Shown here: positions 19,146-29,478 of the stretch, piece by piece
How positions within the stretch are numbered: the first letter of the stretch is position 1
Layout: every line of letters begins with the position of its first letter
DNA from: Azolla caroliniana
Lineage: Eukaryota; Polypodiophyta
Reading direction: 5' to 3'
Assembly (NCBI GenBank): GCA_043228905.1
Contig: JBHGNT010000001.1
Location: 22,506,001-22,570,000, forward strand
Length of the DNA: 64,000 nucleotides
Notes under the pieces: model-generated
Databases searched by the model: none
Told to the model about the DNA's origin: nothing
What the model saw: the letters and a program-made list of their open reading frames with translations, nothing else
Position numbers and translations under genes: made by a program

Positions 19146-19613
19146 TGTCATGATATGGCAAGACTCGAACCCATGACCTTACGTTATATGGGTCGAGCTC
19201 TTGACCATTATATCATTTATTGTAATACGTAGGATATTATTTTCATTTACATTTTGTTATAGGAAATCAATGTATATTCCAGATTTCTCTGGAACATTCT
19301 AGAAGCTTCAGGATTACTCCTGAGAACACTATAAAAGAGGGCACTAGGCATTATGTTGAGCCAAATTGGTTCAACGCCAGTCTTTAGCCTCATAGCCCTT
19401 TTGTACTTACTCTTCTTATAATATATAATCTGTTATCATCATCTCTCATCCTCGCTATCTCTCTCTCTCTCTCTCTCTCTCCTCTGTTCTCTTCCTCTCT
19501 CGGAAGTCTTACGCAGTCCCGTCCCCTTAGTTCTAATAGTACTTCCCTTCTCTAGTACTAATTCTCTCTCTGTTTAGTACTAATCCTATCTCTGTTTAGT
19601 ACTATTCTTGACA
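19146..19613 (+). repeat. 5' LTR of the gypsy element
   Basis: TGTCATGATATGG...ATTCTTGACA, 468 bp. TATA-like actataaaagag at about 19330, followed by a CT-rich leader with a (CT)n run at 19460-19480. Four AGTACT palindromes lie near its 3' end (19538, 19554, 19576, 19598). Confidence 0.8.
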
Positions 19614-19684
19614 GTTTGAACCAATTTTTCCTTCTGTCTCTCTCCCTTCATACTAATCACTTATTTCTCTTTTCTTTTCATCCC

Positions 19685-20850
19685 ATGGCCACAGTTAGCG
19701 CTCAGGAATATCAATCTGTTTTCTCAGAGTTTCAATGCCTAAAAGAGAAGTTCCTTGCTTTGGAACAAGAAAATCAACGGTTGCTGGGGGATCTTCAACA
19801 AATCTCCTTAGAAAAGCAGCAAACGTAACAACAACATGGGGAACTTGCATTACGCGTGCAACAATTCGAAGCAACCATCGTAGCGATGCAACAATAAGGC
19901 CCCGGAACACAAGGGATTCACAAGGAACCCAAGATTGGCCTTCCCACGAAGTTCGATGGAACACGATCGCAGTTTAGAGGGTTCCTTAATCAGGTACGAT
20001 TAGTTATTCAAATGCATCCTTCCCGATATCCTACCGATGCATCACGAGTGGGTTTAGTAGGGACGCTGTTAAGTGGCTCAGCGTTGGCATGGTTCGCTCC
20101 ACTGTTGGAAAAAGAGTCTCCATTACTCAACAACTTTGAAGAGTTTATAGGTGAGTTTAACGCATGCTTTGGGGATACTGACAACATAAGGACCGCAATC
20201 AACAAAATCCGGCGATTACGCCAAGGAGACCGTCCAGCCTCTGCATATGCTGCAGATTTCCGTCTACTTGCCGCTGACATCCCTTGGGATGATCAAGCGC
20301 TGATGGAGAAATTTCGTTATGGTTTACGCAACGATGTCAAGGATTTACTCTTGACTTTCCTTGAAGAGCCAAAGTCCTTAACAGAAGCAATCAGTCGCGC
20401 GGTAAGATGTGATAATCGCCTCTTTGAGCGACGTTCGGAATGACAGCTACAGATGCCGAGGGCAAGATCAGAGCCCACCTACGCCTCAATGGTAGCAAAA
20501 CCTTTACCTAGGGAGTACTATAATGCACCTCCAGTGAATACTCCGACTCCGATGGAGATTGACACTACACGTCGTCGAGGACCATTATCCGAAGAAGAAA
20601 AGCAACGACGCTGAACAAATCGACTATGTCTCTACTGCGGTGGACCAGGACACATTGCAATCAATTGTCCCCATAGGCCAAGAAGACAGGTAAACCAAAT
20701 AGTTGCTAGTTCTAATAGTACTAAACCCGAGCCTATTACAGTAGGGATATCTGATAGTACTAATAGTACTAATAGCCTACATCTAGCGAACAAATTTGAT
20801 GTCCTTAGTCAGTTAAAAGAAGAGTTAAACGACTAAGTCCAGCCAAAATA
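19685..20850 (+). pseudogene. Gypsy gag with zinc knuckle
   Basis: Starts with ATG at 19685 (MATVSAQEYQSVFSEF, then a short Gln/Leu coiled-coil-like part LEQENQRLLGDLQQ). The capsid region FDGTRSQFRGFLNQ...RVGLVGTLLSGSALAWFAPLLEK...FEEFIGEFNACFGD...RLRQGDRPASAYAADFRLLAADIPWDD...LRNDVKDLL resembles the sushi/PEG10-type and fungal chromovirus gag, with conserved LLSGxALxW and RQGxxsxxxYxxxFRxLAxD blocks. The knuckle is CLYCGGPGHIAINC (C-x2-C-x4-H-x4-C) at about 20629. In-frame stops at 19826, 19895, 20441, 20612, 20834 and 20849; the first two fall in runs of Gln, which fits CAA to TAA. Confidence 0.8.
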
Positions 20851-20862
20851 GGAGTCGTTTGG

Positions 20863-21290
20863 TTGGACAGTCCTAGATCTGTGCAGCCCATTAGTGGTTC
20901 CATTCCCTCTAAGCAAGTTAGCAATGTGTTCATAGCCCAAGTAACAGTTAGTACTAAAAGTACCCCTCCAGTACACGTCTTAGCACTTCTAGACTCCGGA
21001 GCTAATTCTTGCTTTATGGATAGGAATTTTGCCCAAGCTCATCAGATATCTCTTAGAAAACTTCCGTGTCCAGCCTCTGTAGTCGTCATTGATGGCCATC
21101 CCATTGCTTCCGGAAATATCATAGAAGAGTCCGAACACGTTAATATTGTCCTAGATAACTTAGCATTTGTAGTATCATTTAACATTATTAGTATCCCAGA
21201 ACATCCCATCGTTTTGGGATTACCATGGTTCGAGTTACATAACCCAGACATAGATTGGAGAACAAGAGAAATCAGTCCTTCGAGCCTATA
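20863..21290 (+). pseudogene. Gypsy aspartic protease
   Basis: Different frame from gag. It reads VHVLALLDSGANSCFMD with the catalytic DSG, then ISIPEHPIVLGLPWFELHNPDIDW, the usual VLGxPWLxxHNPxIDW block before RT. The normal spacer between this block and RT (about 100 residues) is nearly absent, so some 300 bp are probably deleted near 21285, where the frame also returns to that of gag. Confidence 0.8.
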
Positions 21291-21295
21291 TAGAG

Positions 21296-23398
21296 GAGAA
21301 CTTGGAGAATGGATTCATTTGACATTCGAAATCTCCAGCCGGCGCACCCATTTTCTTCGTCAAGAAAAAGGATGGCTCACTTCGTCTGGTGGTAGACTAC
21401 CGTGGCTTGAATAAAGTTACAATCCGCAATAGGTATGCACTTCCCCTTATCTCAAGTCTTTTAGAACGGATCAATGGTGCCAGGTTCTTCACAAAGATCG
21501 ACTTACGGGGGGGGGGGGGGGGGGGGGGGGCCTATAACCTCGTACAGATCCGACCAGGAGATGAATGGAAGACCGCATTCCGCACTAGATATGGGCACTT
21601 CGAGTATACGGTCCTGCCGTTTGGCCTCACTAATGCGCCAGCCGTCTTCCAGCACATGGCAAATGATATATTCCGAGATCTCTTGGATGTGTGTCTGATC
21701 ATCTACTTGGATGATCTACTGGTTTATTCAAAGACTGAAGAAGAGCATGATTCTCATGTACTATTAGTACTAAAATGACTTCGAGAACATGGTCTTTACG
21801 CAAAGCTAGAAAAATGTAGTTTTGGGTGCAACCAGGTGGAATTTCTCGGCTACGTCATTTCCTCAGAAGGCATCTCCATGGACCCAGCTAAGGTCAAGAC
21901 GGTGGTAGAATGGCAGGCTCCGCGCTCGGTGCGGGATGTGCAATGCTTTTTAGGGTTTGCCAATTTTTACCGGAAGTTTATACAAGATTACTCAAAGCTC
22001 GTTCTGCCTCTCACACAGCTTACTAGGAAGGGACAATCGTTCGTTTGGTCTGAAGAAGCAGATATGGCTTTCGAGAGTCTTAAAAAGGCATTTACATCGG
22101 CTCCAATTCTAGCTCATGTCGATCCGGAACTACCATTCATTATCGAAGCTGACGCATCGGATTTTGCATTGGGGAGCATTCTGTCACAACGAGGTCATGA
22201 TGAGAAGCTACATCCTGTGGCTTTTCACTCACGCAAGTTTGACGCCGCCGAAATCAATTACGAAATTCATGATAAGGAGCTATTGGCAATAGTGGACTCG
22301 TTTATGCAATGGAGGCATTTTTTAGAGGGGTCCTCTCATCAAGTCACCGTATTCAGTGATCATAAAAACCTTGCCTACTTTCAGGATGCTCCAGTGTTAA
22401 ATCGACGTCAAGCTCGGTGGGCCCACTTCCTCACGCGTTTCGACTTCAAAATTACATATCGTCCGGGGAAGCACCAAGGGAAGGCAGATGCATTATCACG
22501 GCGTTCGTATCTAACACCGCGTCTCGGCGAGCCAGCTTTTGATAACCAAAAGCAAGTAATCTTGGGACCAGCACGACTGCAAGCAACACAAGTTTTTGGC
22601 ATGCCCATGGATTCCCACGTTATCAATATCATACATGCGGACCTGAAGACAGATGCTTTCGCCCAAGCTATACTAGCACAGATTGATCCCTCTCAAGCGT
22701 CGTGTTCACAGTCACAACCACCAGGTACGGACTATCGGCAATTCAAATACCATGATGGATTACTCTTCTTTAAAGAACTTTTGTATGTTCCTAATGGTTC
22801 TTGCCACCTTCGAGTAGTACAAAACTGTCATGACACATATACAGCTGGGCATTTTGGTAGTACTAAAACATTAGATTTAGTACAACGATCATTCTGGTGG
22901 CCCCGTATGCGACAATTTGTCGAAGAGTTTGTTCGGACTTGTGATACATGCTGCAGAGCGAAAATGTCGAGGCATCATCCCTATGGTTTATTAGAACCAT
23001 TACCAATTCCAAGCAAGCCAGGGCAATCCATTGCTCTCGACTTCATCACAGATCTTCCAGTCTCTAAGGGGTTGAATGTGATTCTAACAGTGGTAGATCG
23101 ATATACGAAGATGGCTCATTTCTTGCCATGTACTAAGGAGATCTCCAGTGAAGACACTGCCGAAATTGTCATGCGTGAAGTATGTCGGCATCATGGACTT
23201 CCCGATAGTATCATCAGCGACCGTGGACCCCAGTTCGTGTCAAAATTCTAGAAGCATCTTTTTAACATGCTCAAGGTCACTTGTAACCTCTCCTCCGGCT
23301 ACCACCCACAAACCAACGGCCAAGTTGAACGAACAAATCAAACGTTGGAGCAGTATCTGCGGTGCTTTCTCAGCTATCATCAAGATGACTGGGCAGAT
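21296..23398 (+). pseudogene. Gypsy RT, RNase H and integrase
   Basis: [39 protein letters not shown] + a run of extra Gly + [25 protein letters not shown], and the palm [12 protein letters not shown] (YLDD). RNase H: LPFIIEADASDFALGSILSQ, NYEIHDKELLAIVDSFMQWRH, VFSDHKNLAYF. Integrase: the GPARLQATQVFG linker, HDTYTAGHFGSTKT, CDTCCRAKMSRH (HHCC), ALDFITDLPVSKG (first D), ISDRGPQFVSKF (second D), [23 protein letters not shown] (E). The text ends there. In-frame stops at 21320, 21776 and 23249. In known relatives Arg, Arg and Trp stand at these positions, each one transition away. Confidence 0.85.
21507..21530 (+). repeat. Run of 24 G in the RT reading frame
   Basis: Twenty-four consecutive G inside the RT block KIDLRG-AYN. 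Relatives have one Gly codon there; the run adds 18 bases (six Gly) and keeps the frame. It could be a real expansion or a sequencing or assembly artefact. Confidence 0.9.
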
Positions 23399-23524
23399 AT
23401 TCTCCACACTGACGATAATGGATCGGACATGCTCACGAAGAACCTACCCATGGATAGATTCAGGGTCTGTCGATAGAAGACTCGAATGACCAACTCCACC
23501 CCATAGGAGTGAAGGGGAATTTTG
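23399..23524 (+). pseudogene. Copia RNase H closing segment and polypurine tract
   Basis: Plus strand reads [23 protein letters not shown] and stop, then the family's post-pol stretch with a polypurine tract (ggagtgaaggggaa) at 23506-23519. It ends in ttttg at 23524, where element 4 is inserted. The 3' LTR expected after it lies beyond element 4, at 27412. It probably belongs to the same plus-strand copia as 11633-13815. Confidence 0.7.
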
Positions 23525-23800
23525 TGTAGAAAAAATAGTGCTCGGCCACAACCGAGTCTTAATCACAATGGAAGAATCAAAACAAAAATAAAGACTTATG
23601 CACTTACTCTCCAAAATGGGTGGACACAAGATGTTAGCGTGGAAAACCCTAATCGTGAAAAACCACGGGAATCCACAAACTCCGAAGAAGATCACAATAG
23701 AGAAGATGTACAACCGTGTGAGACTCACAGGCAACGAGCTTGAGCTCTACCTTCGCCAACCGGCGGTTACAACAGCAAAAGCTTTCTGTAGCTTTCTGTA

Positions 23801-23838
<38 letters not shown>

Positions 23839-24088
23839 TGTACAACAACAACAAAGATAACACACACATAACAGTGTTGTCCTAGTTATATTTATAATTA
23901 TATCACTTTGGGACTATTTATAAATATGACATCAACGGTCACGTCTGAACATATTTACTAATATGTTCCTATTTGCTGGTTCATACCGGATCTGGCCGGA
24001 CTCCTTCCGTATCCATCCGATCTGGTTCCTTCCTTCGGCTCGTCCGGTTCTCATCCGGATCCCATCCGGAGGAACCTGTTTCCCAACA
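23525..24088 (-). repeat. 3' LTR of copia element 4
   Basis: On the minus strand TGTTGGGAAACAGG...TTTTTTCTACA, 564 bp, next to the polypurine tract at 24089-24105. It contains a CT/GA microsatellite at about 23808-23835 and a TATA region near 23890. Partner of 26371-26941. Confidence 0.85.
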
Positions 24089-24308
24089 AACTCCCCCTTC
24101 ACCCCTTCATTCCGATCCAGTTGCGGCACGCATCCAGCTTGTCAGCTGACAACACCTTGGTCAGCATGTTCTACCCGTTCTCCTTCGTATGGATCTTCGT
24201 CCGTGAGAACTCTCTATCTTCTACCTTTTCCCGGAGCTAATGATACCTCCTCTAGATGTGCTTAGGACAGGAATGGTAGGTCGCATTCTTCGTGAGGTGG
24301 ATGGCACT

Positions 24309-24812
24309 TTAACTGTTGCAATAGACCCAGAATTCCTCCTGTCGGATCCCTAGCTCGCGATGAAGTCCTTCATCCAAATTACCTCTTTGTCGGCTTCTAC
24401 AACCACCATGTATTCCGCTTTCGTTGTTGACAGTGCAACGGACTTTTGCAGCCTCGACTTTTACGACTCCCCCTGCATATGTCATGACATATCTGAATGT
24501 AGATTGGTTGGTGTCTGCATCAGCTGACATGTCTGAATCCATAAAGCCTTCCAATTGGGGTTTACCTGAGCCGAATCGGAGGCACATGCACGAGGTGCCT
24601 TTCAGGTACTGGAGTATCCACTTGACCACGATCCAGTGTTCTCTTCCCAGATTGCTCATGAACCGGCTGACCACTCCGAGTGCATATCCAATATCCGTTC
24701 GTTGCACACCATTGTGTACATCAAACTTTCGACGGCAAAGGTATATGGAATCTTCATCATTTCTGACTTCTCTACCTTCGTCTTCGGGCTCTGTTTTCCA
24801 GGAAGCTTGCAA
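24309..24812 (-). pseudogene. Copia RNase H of element 4
   Basis: Minus strand: GVVSRFMSNLGREHWIVVKWILQYLKGTSCMCLRFGSGKPQLEGFMDSDMSADADTNQSTFRY, then YAGGVVKVEAAKV in a shifted frame, and NLDEGLHRELGIRQEEF. The usual SWxSKxQ motif is damaged by a small indel. Confidence 0.75.
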
Positions 24813-25380
24813 TTTACCGAAAGTGTCAACCCGACCGGCTTAGCATCTAACATGCTAAATCGTTGGAGCACCTTCGTCATGTACTTCTCCTGTGACAGCC
24901 ACACTAGCTTCTTCGTCCGGTCCTGGACTATGTGCATCCCCAATATCTGTTTCGCCGAACCCAAATCTTTCATTGAGAATGACCGGTTCAAGGTCTTCTT
25001 TAGCACTCTGATTTTGGTTCGGTCTAGTCTGACGATTAGCATGTCGTCCACGTACAACAGAAGTATTAGAAAATCTCCTCCATCAAACTTCTTCACAAAC
25101 ACGCAGTTGTCGGTCTGCGTCTTGTGGTATCCCTGGTCGGTCATGAAGAAGTCGAACATCCAGTACCATTGCTGGGGAGCTTGCTTCAATCCGTATAAGC
25201 TCTTCTTCAATTGGCACACTAGGTGCTCCTTCCCTTTCTTGACAAATCCCTCCAGCTATTGCATGTAGATCTCTTCTTCGAGATCACCGTGCAAGAACGT
25301 CGTCTTGACGTCTAACTGCTCGACCTTGAGGTCCATGCTTGCTGCTATGCTCAACACCATCCGGATGGATGTCATCTTTA
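24656..25380 (-). pseudogene. Copia RT central and C-terminal part of element 4
   Basis: Minus strand: an [39 protein letters not shown]-like start up to 25262, then CQLKKSLYGLKQAPQQWYWMFDFFM, FLILLLYVDDMLIVRLDRTKI (intact YVDD), MKDLGSAKQILGMHIVQDRTKKLVWLSQEKYMTKVLQRFSMLDAKPVG. The 25219-24656 reading is open for 187 codons, which is long for this window. Confidence 0.8.
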
Positions 25381-26310
25381 CTACTGGGGAAAAAATCTTG
25401 TTGCCACTCCCTTCTTCTGTTGAAACCCTTTCACAACGATCCAGGCTTTGTACCTAGGTGGATTTCCGGCGTCTCCTGGTTTTAGCTTGTACACCCACTT
25501 GTTCCGAAACGCTCTCTTTTCTTTCGGTAGCTCTATCAGCTCATATGTATGGTTCTCATGCAGGGAATCCATTTCGTCCTGCATGGCAGTCAAGCACTTT
25601 CGGTTGTGGGTGTCTTTGATTGCTTCTCTGAAGCTTTTCGGCTCCCCCTCGTCGATCAGCAATACATGCTCTGCATCCGGAAATCTCCAGGGGGCTCTTC
25701 TCCCTCTGAGAAGAGAGAGGATATCGCCATCCTTGAGTTTCGACAACCAGTTTCTCCGTTTGTTCTTCATCCGAATCTGATTCGGGGTCTTGTCCGGTTC
25801 CGGTGTCCAGTTCTTCTTTGATCGATTTGGTTCTTTGTCTAGAGTGACAACCAATGTCCCCCAACTATCCAAAAGGGACCCAAGCAATAACAATGCCAGT
25901 ACCTCGTCAGCTAGCAGTACTTCGAGCAAGGTAGTCTGGTTTATCAGCCCCTGGAAGGCGTTCATATGCTCTACCATGTTGGCGCAATCTTGATACCGGA
26001 GCCACACTATCTTCCGGAATACCGAGACCCGATTTACGGCGTTCTTGTTCTCCAGCATCATGCCGATCTTCTCCCAGAGCTCATTGGCCTTGTTCTCTTC
26101 ATTAAAGTTATTATACATGCTCATGTTGATGAAGCAACGAATTTATGTCGTCATCTTCATGTGCATTACTTCCCAGATCGTGGCATCGATCTTGTCCGAT
26201 CTTTTGTCCCCAAATTGTACCAGCAGCCAGAGATCTTTGACCACTAACATGTTCCTCATCTTTGACTTCCACATTGGGTAGTTGGAGTCGGTGAGCTTGA
26301 ACATGCTACC
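25381..26310 (-). pseudogene. Gag-RT fused reading of element 4
   Basis: Gag starts near 26310 with MEESFGSMFKLTDSNYPMWKSKM. One stop stands at about 26135. From 26124 a 247-codon open reading carries NNFNEENKANELWEKI...VSVFRKIVWLRYQD...HMNAFQGLINQTT...DSWGTLVVTLDKE (gag), and then passes without a break into DAEHVLLIDEGEPKSFREAI...CLTAMQDEMDSLHENHTYELIELPKEKRAFRNKWVYKLK (RT start). The zinc knuckle, protease and integrase are removed between about 25860 and 25800. I see a deletion that happens to be in frame; whether the fusion was ever made is unknown. Confidence 0.75.
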
Positions 26311-26370
26311 GAATGACTCTTCCATCTTCTTTCTTTGTTTGAAGTTTAGAACTTCAATCTGATACCAGTT

Positions 26371-26644
26371 TGTAGAAAAAATAGTGTTCGGCCACAACCG
26401 AGTCTTAATCACAATCGAAGAATCAGAACAGAAATAAAGACTTATGCACTTACGCTCCAAAATGGGTCGACACGGGATGTTAACGTGGAAAACCCTAATC
26501 GGGAAAAACCATAGGAGCCCACTGACTCCGAATAGGATCACTATAGAGAAGAGGTACAACCGTGTGAGACTCAAAGGCAACGACCTCGAGTTGTACCTTC
26601 GCCAACCGGCGGTTACAATAACAAAAGCTTTCTGTAGCTTTCTG

Positions 26645-26705
<61 letters not shown>

Positions 26706-26941
26706 ACAACAACAACAAAGATAACACACACATAACAGTGTTGCCCTAGTTATATTTATATTTATATCACTTTGGGACTATTTACAAATATGACATCAAT
26801 GGTCACATCTAAACATATTTACTAATATGTTCCTATTCGTTGGTTCATACCGGATCCGGTCGAACTCCTTTTGGATCCATCTGATCCGGTTCCTTCCTTC
26901 GGCCCGTCCGGATCCCATCCGGAGGAACCTGTTTCCCAACA
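26371..26941 (-). repeat. 5' LTR of copia element 4
   Basis: 571 bp; minus strand TGTTGGGAAACAGG...TTTTTTCTACA, followed by the primer binding site. It holds a long CT run at about 26646-26700. It matches 23525-24088 over its whole length with scattered differences. Confidence 0.85.
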
Positions 26942-27097
26942 AAAACCCTAATCGGGAAAAACCATAGGAGCCCACTGACTCCGAATAGGATCACTATAGA
27001 GAAGAGGTACAACCGTGTGAGACTCAAAGGCAACGACCTCGAGTTGTACCTTCGCCAACCGGCGGTTACAACAACAAAAGCTTTCTGTAGCTTTCTG

Positions 27098-27173
<76 letters not shown>

Positions 27174-27408
27174 CAACAACAACAAAGATAACACACACAT
27201 AACAGTGTTGCCCTAGTTATATTTATATTTATATCACTTTGGGACTATTTACAAATATGACATCAATGGTCACATCTAAACATATTTACTAATATGTTCC
27301 TATTCGTTGGTTCATACCGGATCCGGTCGGACTCCTTTTGGATCCATCTGATCCGGTGCCTTCCTTCGGCCCGTCCGGATCCCATCCGGAGGAACCTGTT
27401 TCCCAACA
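26942..27408 (-). repeat. Partial tandem copy of the element 4 LTR
   Basis: 467 bp covering the LTR from aaaaccctaatcggg (LTR position about 26491) to the TG/CA end, lying head-to-tail with the 5' LTR. Outside the CT run I see only about three substitutions, so it arose recently, probably by unequal exchange. CT run at about 27101-27168. Confidence 0.8.
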
Positions 27409-27411
27409 GTT

Positions 27412-28082
27412 TGTTAGCAATATGTCCCTCCTATGGGAGAAATCAACAGTCGGTGTCTATTAGAGAAGTCGACAGTTGAACAGAGACAAGTCGAACACTG
27501 GATGGTTGGTCGGATCAACTAGCGAGTCAACGAGGTTGTCAACTACTCTAAATGAGGTAGAGAGAGTTGACTACATTATGGATGCTCCAGGTCAAGGAGA
27601 AGGCTGACTAGTTAGGTTGACTAGATAGCCGACATGGGAGTCGGCTAGTCGGGCCGACTGGAAAATCGTCATAGGAGTTGATCAATCAACTCATCAACTA
27701 AGATTAATAATAATAATGAAAGTGATGTTTGTAAATAGCCCATACTGTGTATGAGTATAAATACACCTAGGGCAAACATATTGTGTGTAGTGAAGAACAT
27801 AACGAAGAGCTTCTGTATAGAGAGTGTGCAAGAAAGAGAGAGACATGAGGGCGCATGAGTAAGCGGCGCCATAGTTGTGTAACAATGGACGCCAAGAGTC
27901 TTATGTAGTTGATACACTTTGTACTGAGAGTGTTGTAATCTGTTCTCCTTTGTACATCTCTGATATAGTGATTCTCTGTTGCCCGTGGTTTTCCCCATTT
28001 TTAGGGTTTCCACGTAAATTTGTGTGCATTGTGTATTTCTCTGTGTATGTGGTGTTTCTGTTTCTGCGTGGGTGGTTTTACA
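27412..28082 (+). repeat. Copia LTR, plus strand
   Basis: TGTTAGCAATATGTCCC...GGTTTTACA, 671 bp. It lies just past element 4, in the position expected for the 3' LTR of the plus-strand copia whose polypurine tract ends at 23519. TATA-like gtataaatac at about 27754. Rich in decayed TCGA/TTGAC words. Confidence 0.7.
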
Positions 28083-29478
28083 GCATATCCTTCACAGATA
28101 GTCGATCCCTTCCCTTCAAGAACACCTTTCTCCAAGGCGAGCTAGAAGAGGAGGTGTACATGGTACAACCACTCGGCTTCAAGTTGAGATCGCAGCCAAC
28201 TATTGTATGCTGACTCAAAAAACCTCTCTATGGTCTCAAACAAGCGCCTAGAGAATGGCATTCGAAGATAACACAATATCTTCATCAAGTCGGCTTCAAA
28301 ATGTCCAAGTTCGACAATTCCTTGTTTATCCAAAGCAACTCTAGAGGACAAATATTTATCATAATATATGTTGATGACTTGGTAATTGGAGGAGAACACA
28401 TAGCTGATATCAATAATATGAAGATGCTCCTCTCTAACAAATTCAAAATGAAGGACATGAACGAGCTTCACTACTTCCTAGGTATCGAAGTAATTTGGAC
28501 TCTGGACGACATTATGATCTCCCAACGACACTACATCCTCAACTTACTATTCAAGTTCGGGATGACAAAGCACAAACCTATGGCGACCCCTCTCGATCGA
28601 AACCTAAAGCTTGATGCCGACTCAAGCACCATAGAGTGCGAGCCAACACAATATTGGCAACTTGTTGGAAGCCAAATCTACCTCACCATCACCTGACCCG
28701 ACCTCAACTATCCAGTTAGACTCCTTACCCAATTCATGCAGACACCACGCAATATTCATCTAGAATGTGCTAAGCGAGTGTTACGATACGTAAGTGGTGC
28801 GATGGATCACAACATTCTCTATAAGTCGGCAAAGCCAATTCGACTCGAAGGGGGTACATAGATGTCGATTGGACCGGCTACAAAGCCGACAGACGATCAA
28901 CCTCCGAATTCGTCTTCTCCCTCGGCAGTGGAGCCATATCCTGGCGCAGCAAGAAGTAGCCGATAGCGCATTGTCGAGCACAGAGGCCGAATACAAGGCC
29001 GCGGCTGTTACCGCATGTGAAGCCATATGTCTCAAAAGGATTCTAAAGGATTTGGATGTCTCCATCAAAGATCCAATCATGCTCTATTGCGACAACCTCA
29101 ACAGCATGCATTTCGTTCGGAACCTGGTCTTCCATGCTTGAACTAAGCACATTGAGGTATATTATCACTCGATTCAAGAACATGTCCTGATGGGGGATGT
29201 TGACCTCCAACACATCAGTACTAGCCTTCAGACGGTCGACATCTTCACGAAGGCACTTGGGGCTAACAAGCTTCGGCAATTCACGTCGGACCATGGTCTT
29301 TCAACCTTTGACTTTCTGAGCTAGAGGTGGAGTGAGCCGGACACAAACATGGACATCAATGGACGTCACCGAAACTAGACGAACATATAAAGCAGAGTGA
29401 GTCTCACATGATCAAAGCCGAACCCCGACACCACCTAAGCCGATTATCCAACGACCGGAAGTTGAGCTTGAAGGGGTG
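28083..29478 (+). mobile_element. Copia element 6, 3' half (RT-RNase H)
   Basis: Plus strand, same family as the element at 55.3-60.5 kb. It starts abruptly inside RT at about 28100 and runs through RNase H to a polypurine tract (ttgaaggggtg, 29468-29478) and a 3' LTR. The 5' part is missing. Stops and shifts are present. Confidence 0.8.
28100..29330 (+). pseudogene. Copia RT and RNase H of element 6
   Basis: [67 protein letters not shown] (intact YVDD), MKDMNELHYFLGIEV, MISQRHYILNLLFKFGM, ATPLDRNLKLD, stop, FMQTPRNIHLECAKRVLRYVSGAMDHNILY, RLEGG, stop; RNase H continues in another frame with SSTEAEYKAAAVTACEAICLKRILKDL. Last block TSLQTVDIFTKALGANKL near 29240. It is non-functional. Confidence 0.85.

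Larger units (their letters stand above)
19146..23398 (+). mobile_element. Ty3/gypsy chromovirus-like element, 3'-truncated
   Basis: Plus strand: 5' LTR 19146-19613, gag 19685-20850 with a CCHC knuckle, protease about 20970-21280, RT about 21296-21900, RNase H about 22100-22500, integrase about 22790-23398. Integrase after RNase H is gypsy order. The right end stops in integrase at about 23398, where copia RNase H text starts; there is no 3' LTR and no chromodomain. Gag and pol look more like fungal or animal (Tcn1/sushi-type) chromoviruses than common angiosperm ones. Stops: nine in the gag/RT frame, plus a frame change around protease. Confidence 0.85.
24089..26370 (-). mobile_element. Copia element 4: deletion derivative with both LTRs
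   Basis: Minus strand, internal part only 2.28 kb. It keeps the primer binding site (actggtatcaga, about 26358-26370), gag N-terminal two thirds, RT, RNase H and polypurine tract, but lacks the zinc knuckle, protease and integrase. Gag and the RT start are joined in one frame (26124-25381). With its LTRs it lies between ttttg (23520-23524) and gtttg (27409-27413), a 4/5 target duplication, inside the polypurine/LTR junction of a plus-strand copia. It must have been mobilised, if at all, by proteins of a full-length relative. Confidence 0.8.

Noticed and set aside
26444-27202. Long Leu-Ser repeat and Arg-Glu repeat readings
   Set aside because: Translations of the CT microsatellite in the element 4 LTR copies; no gene.
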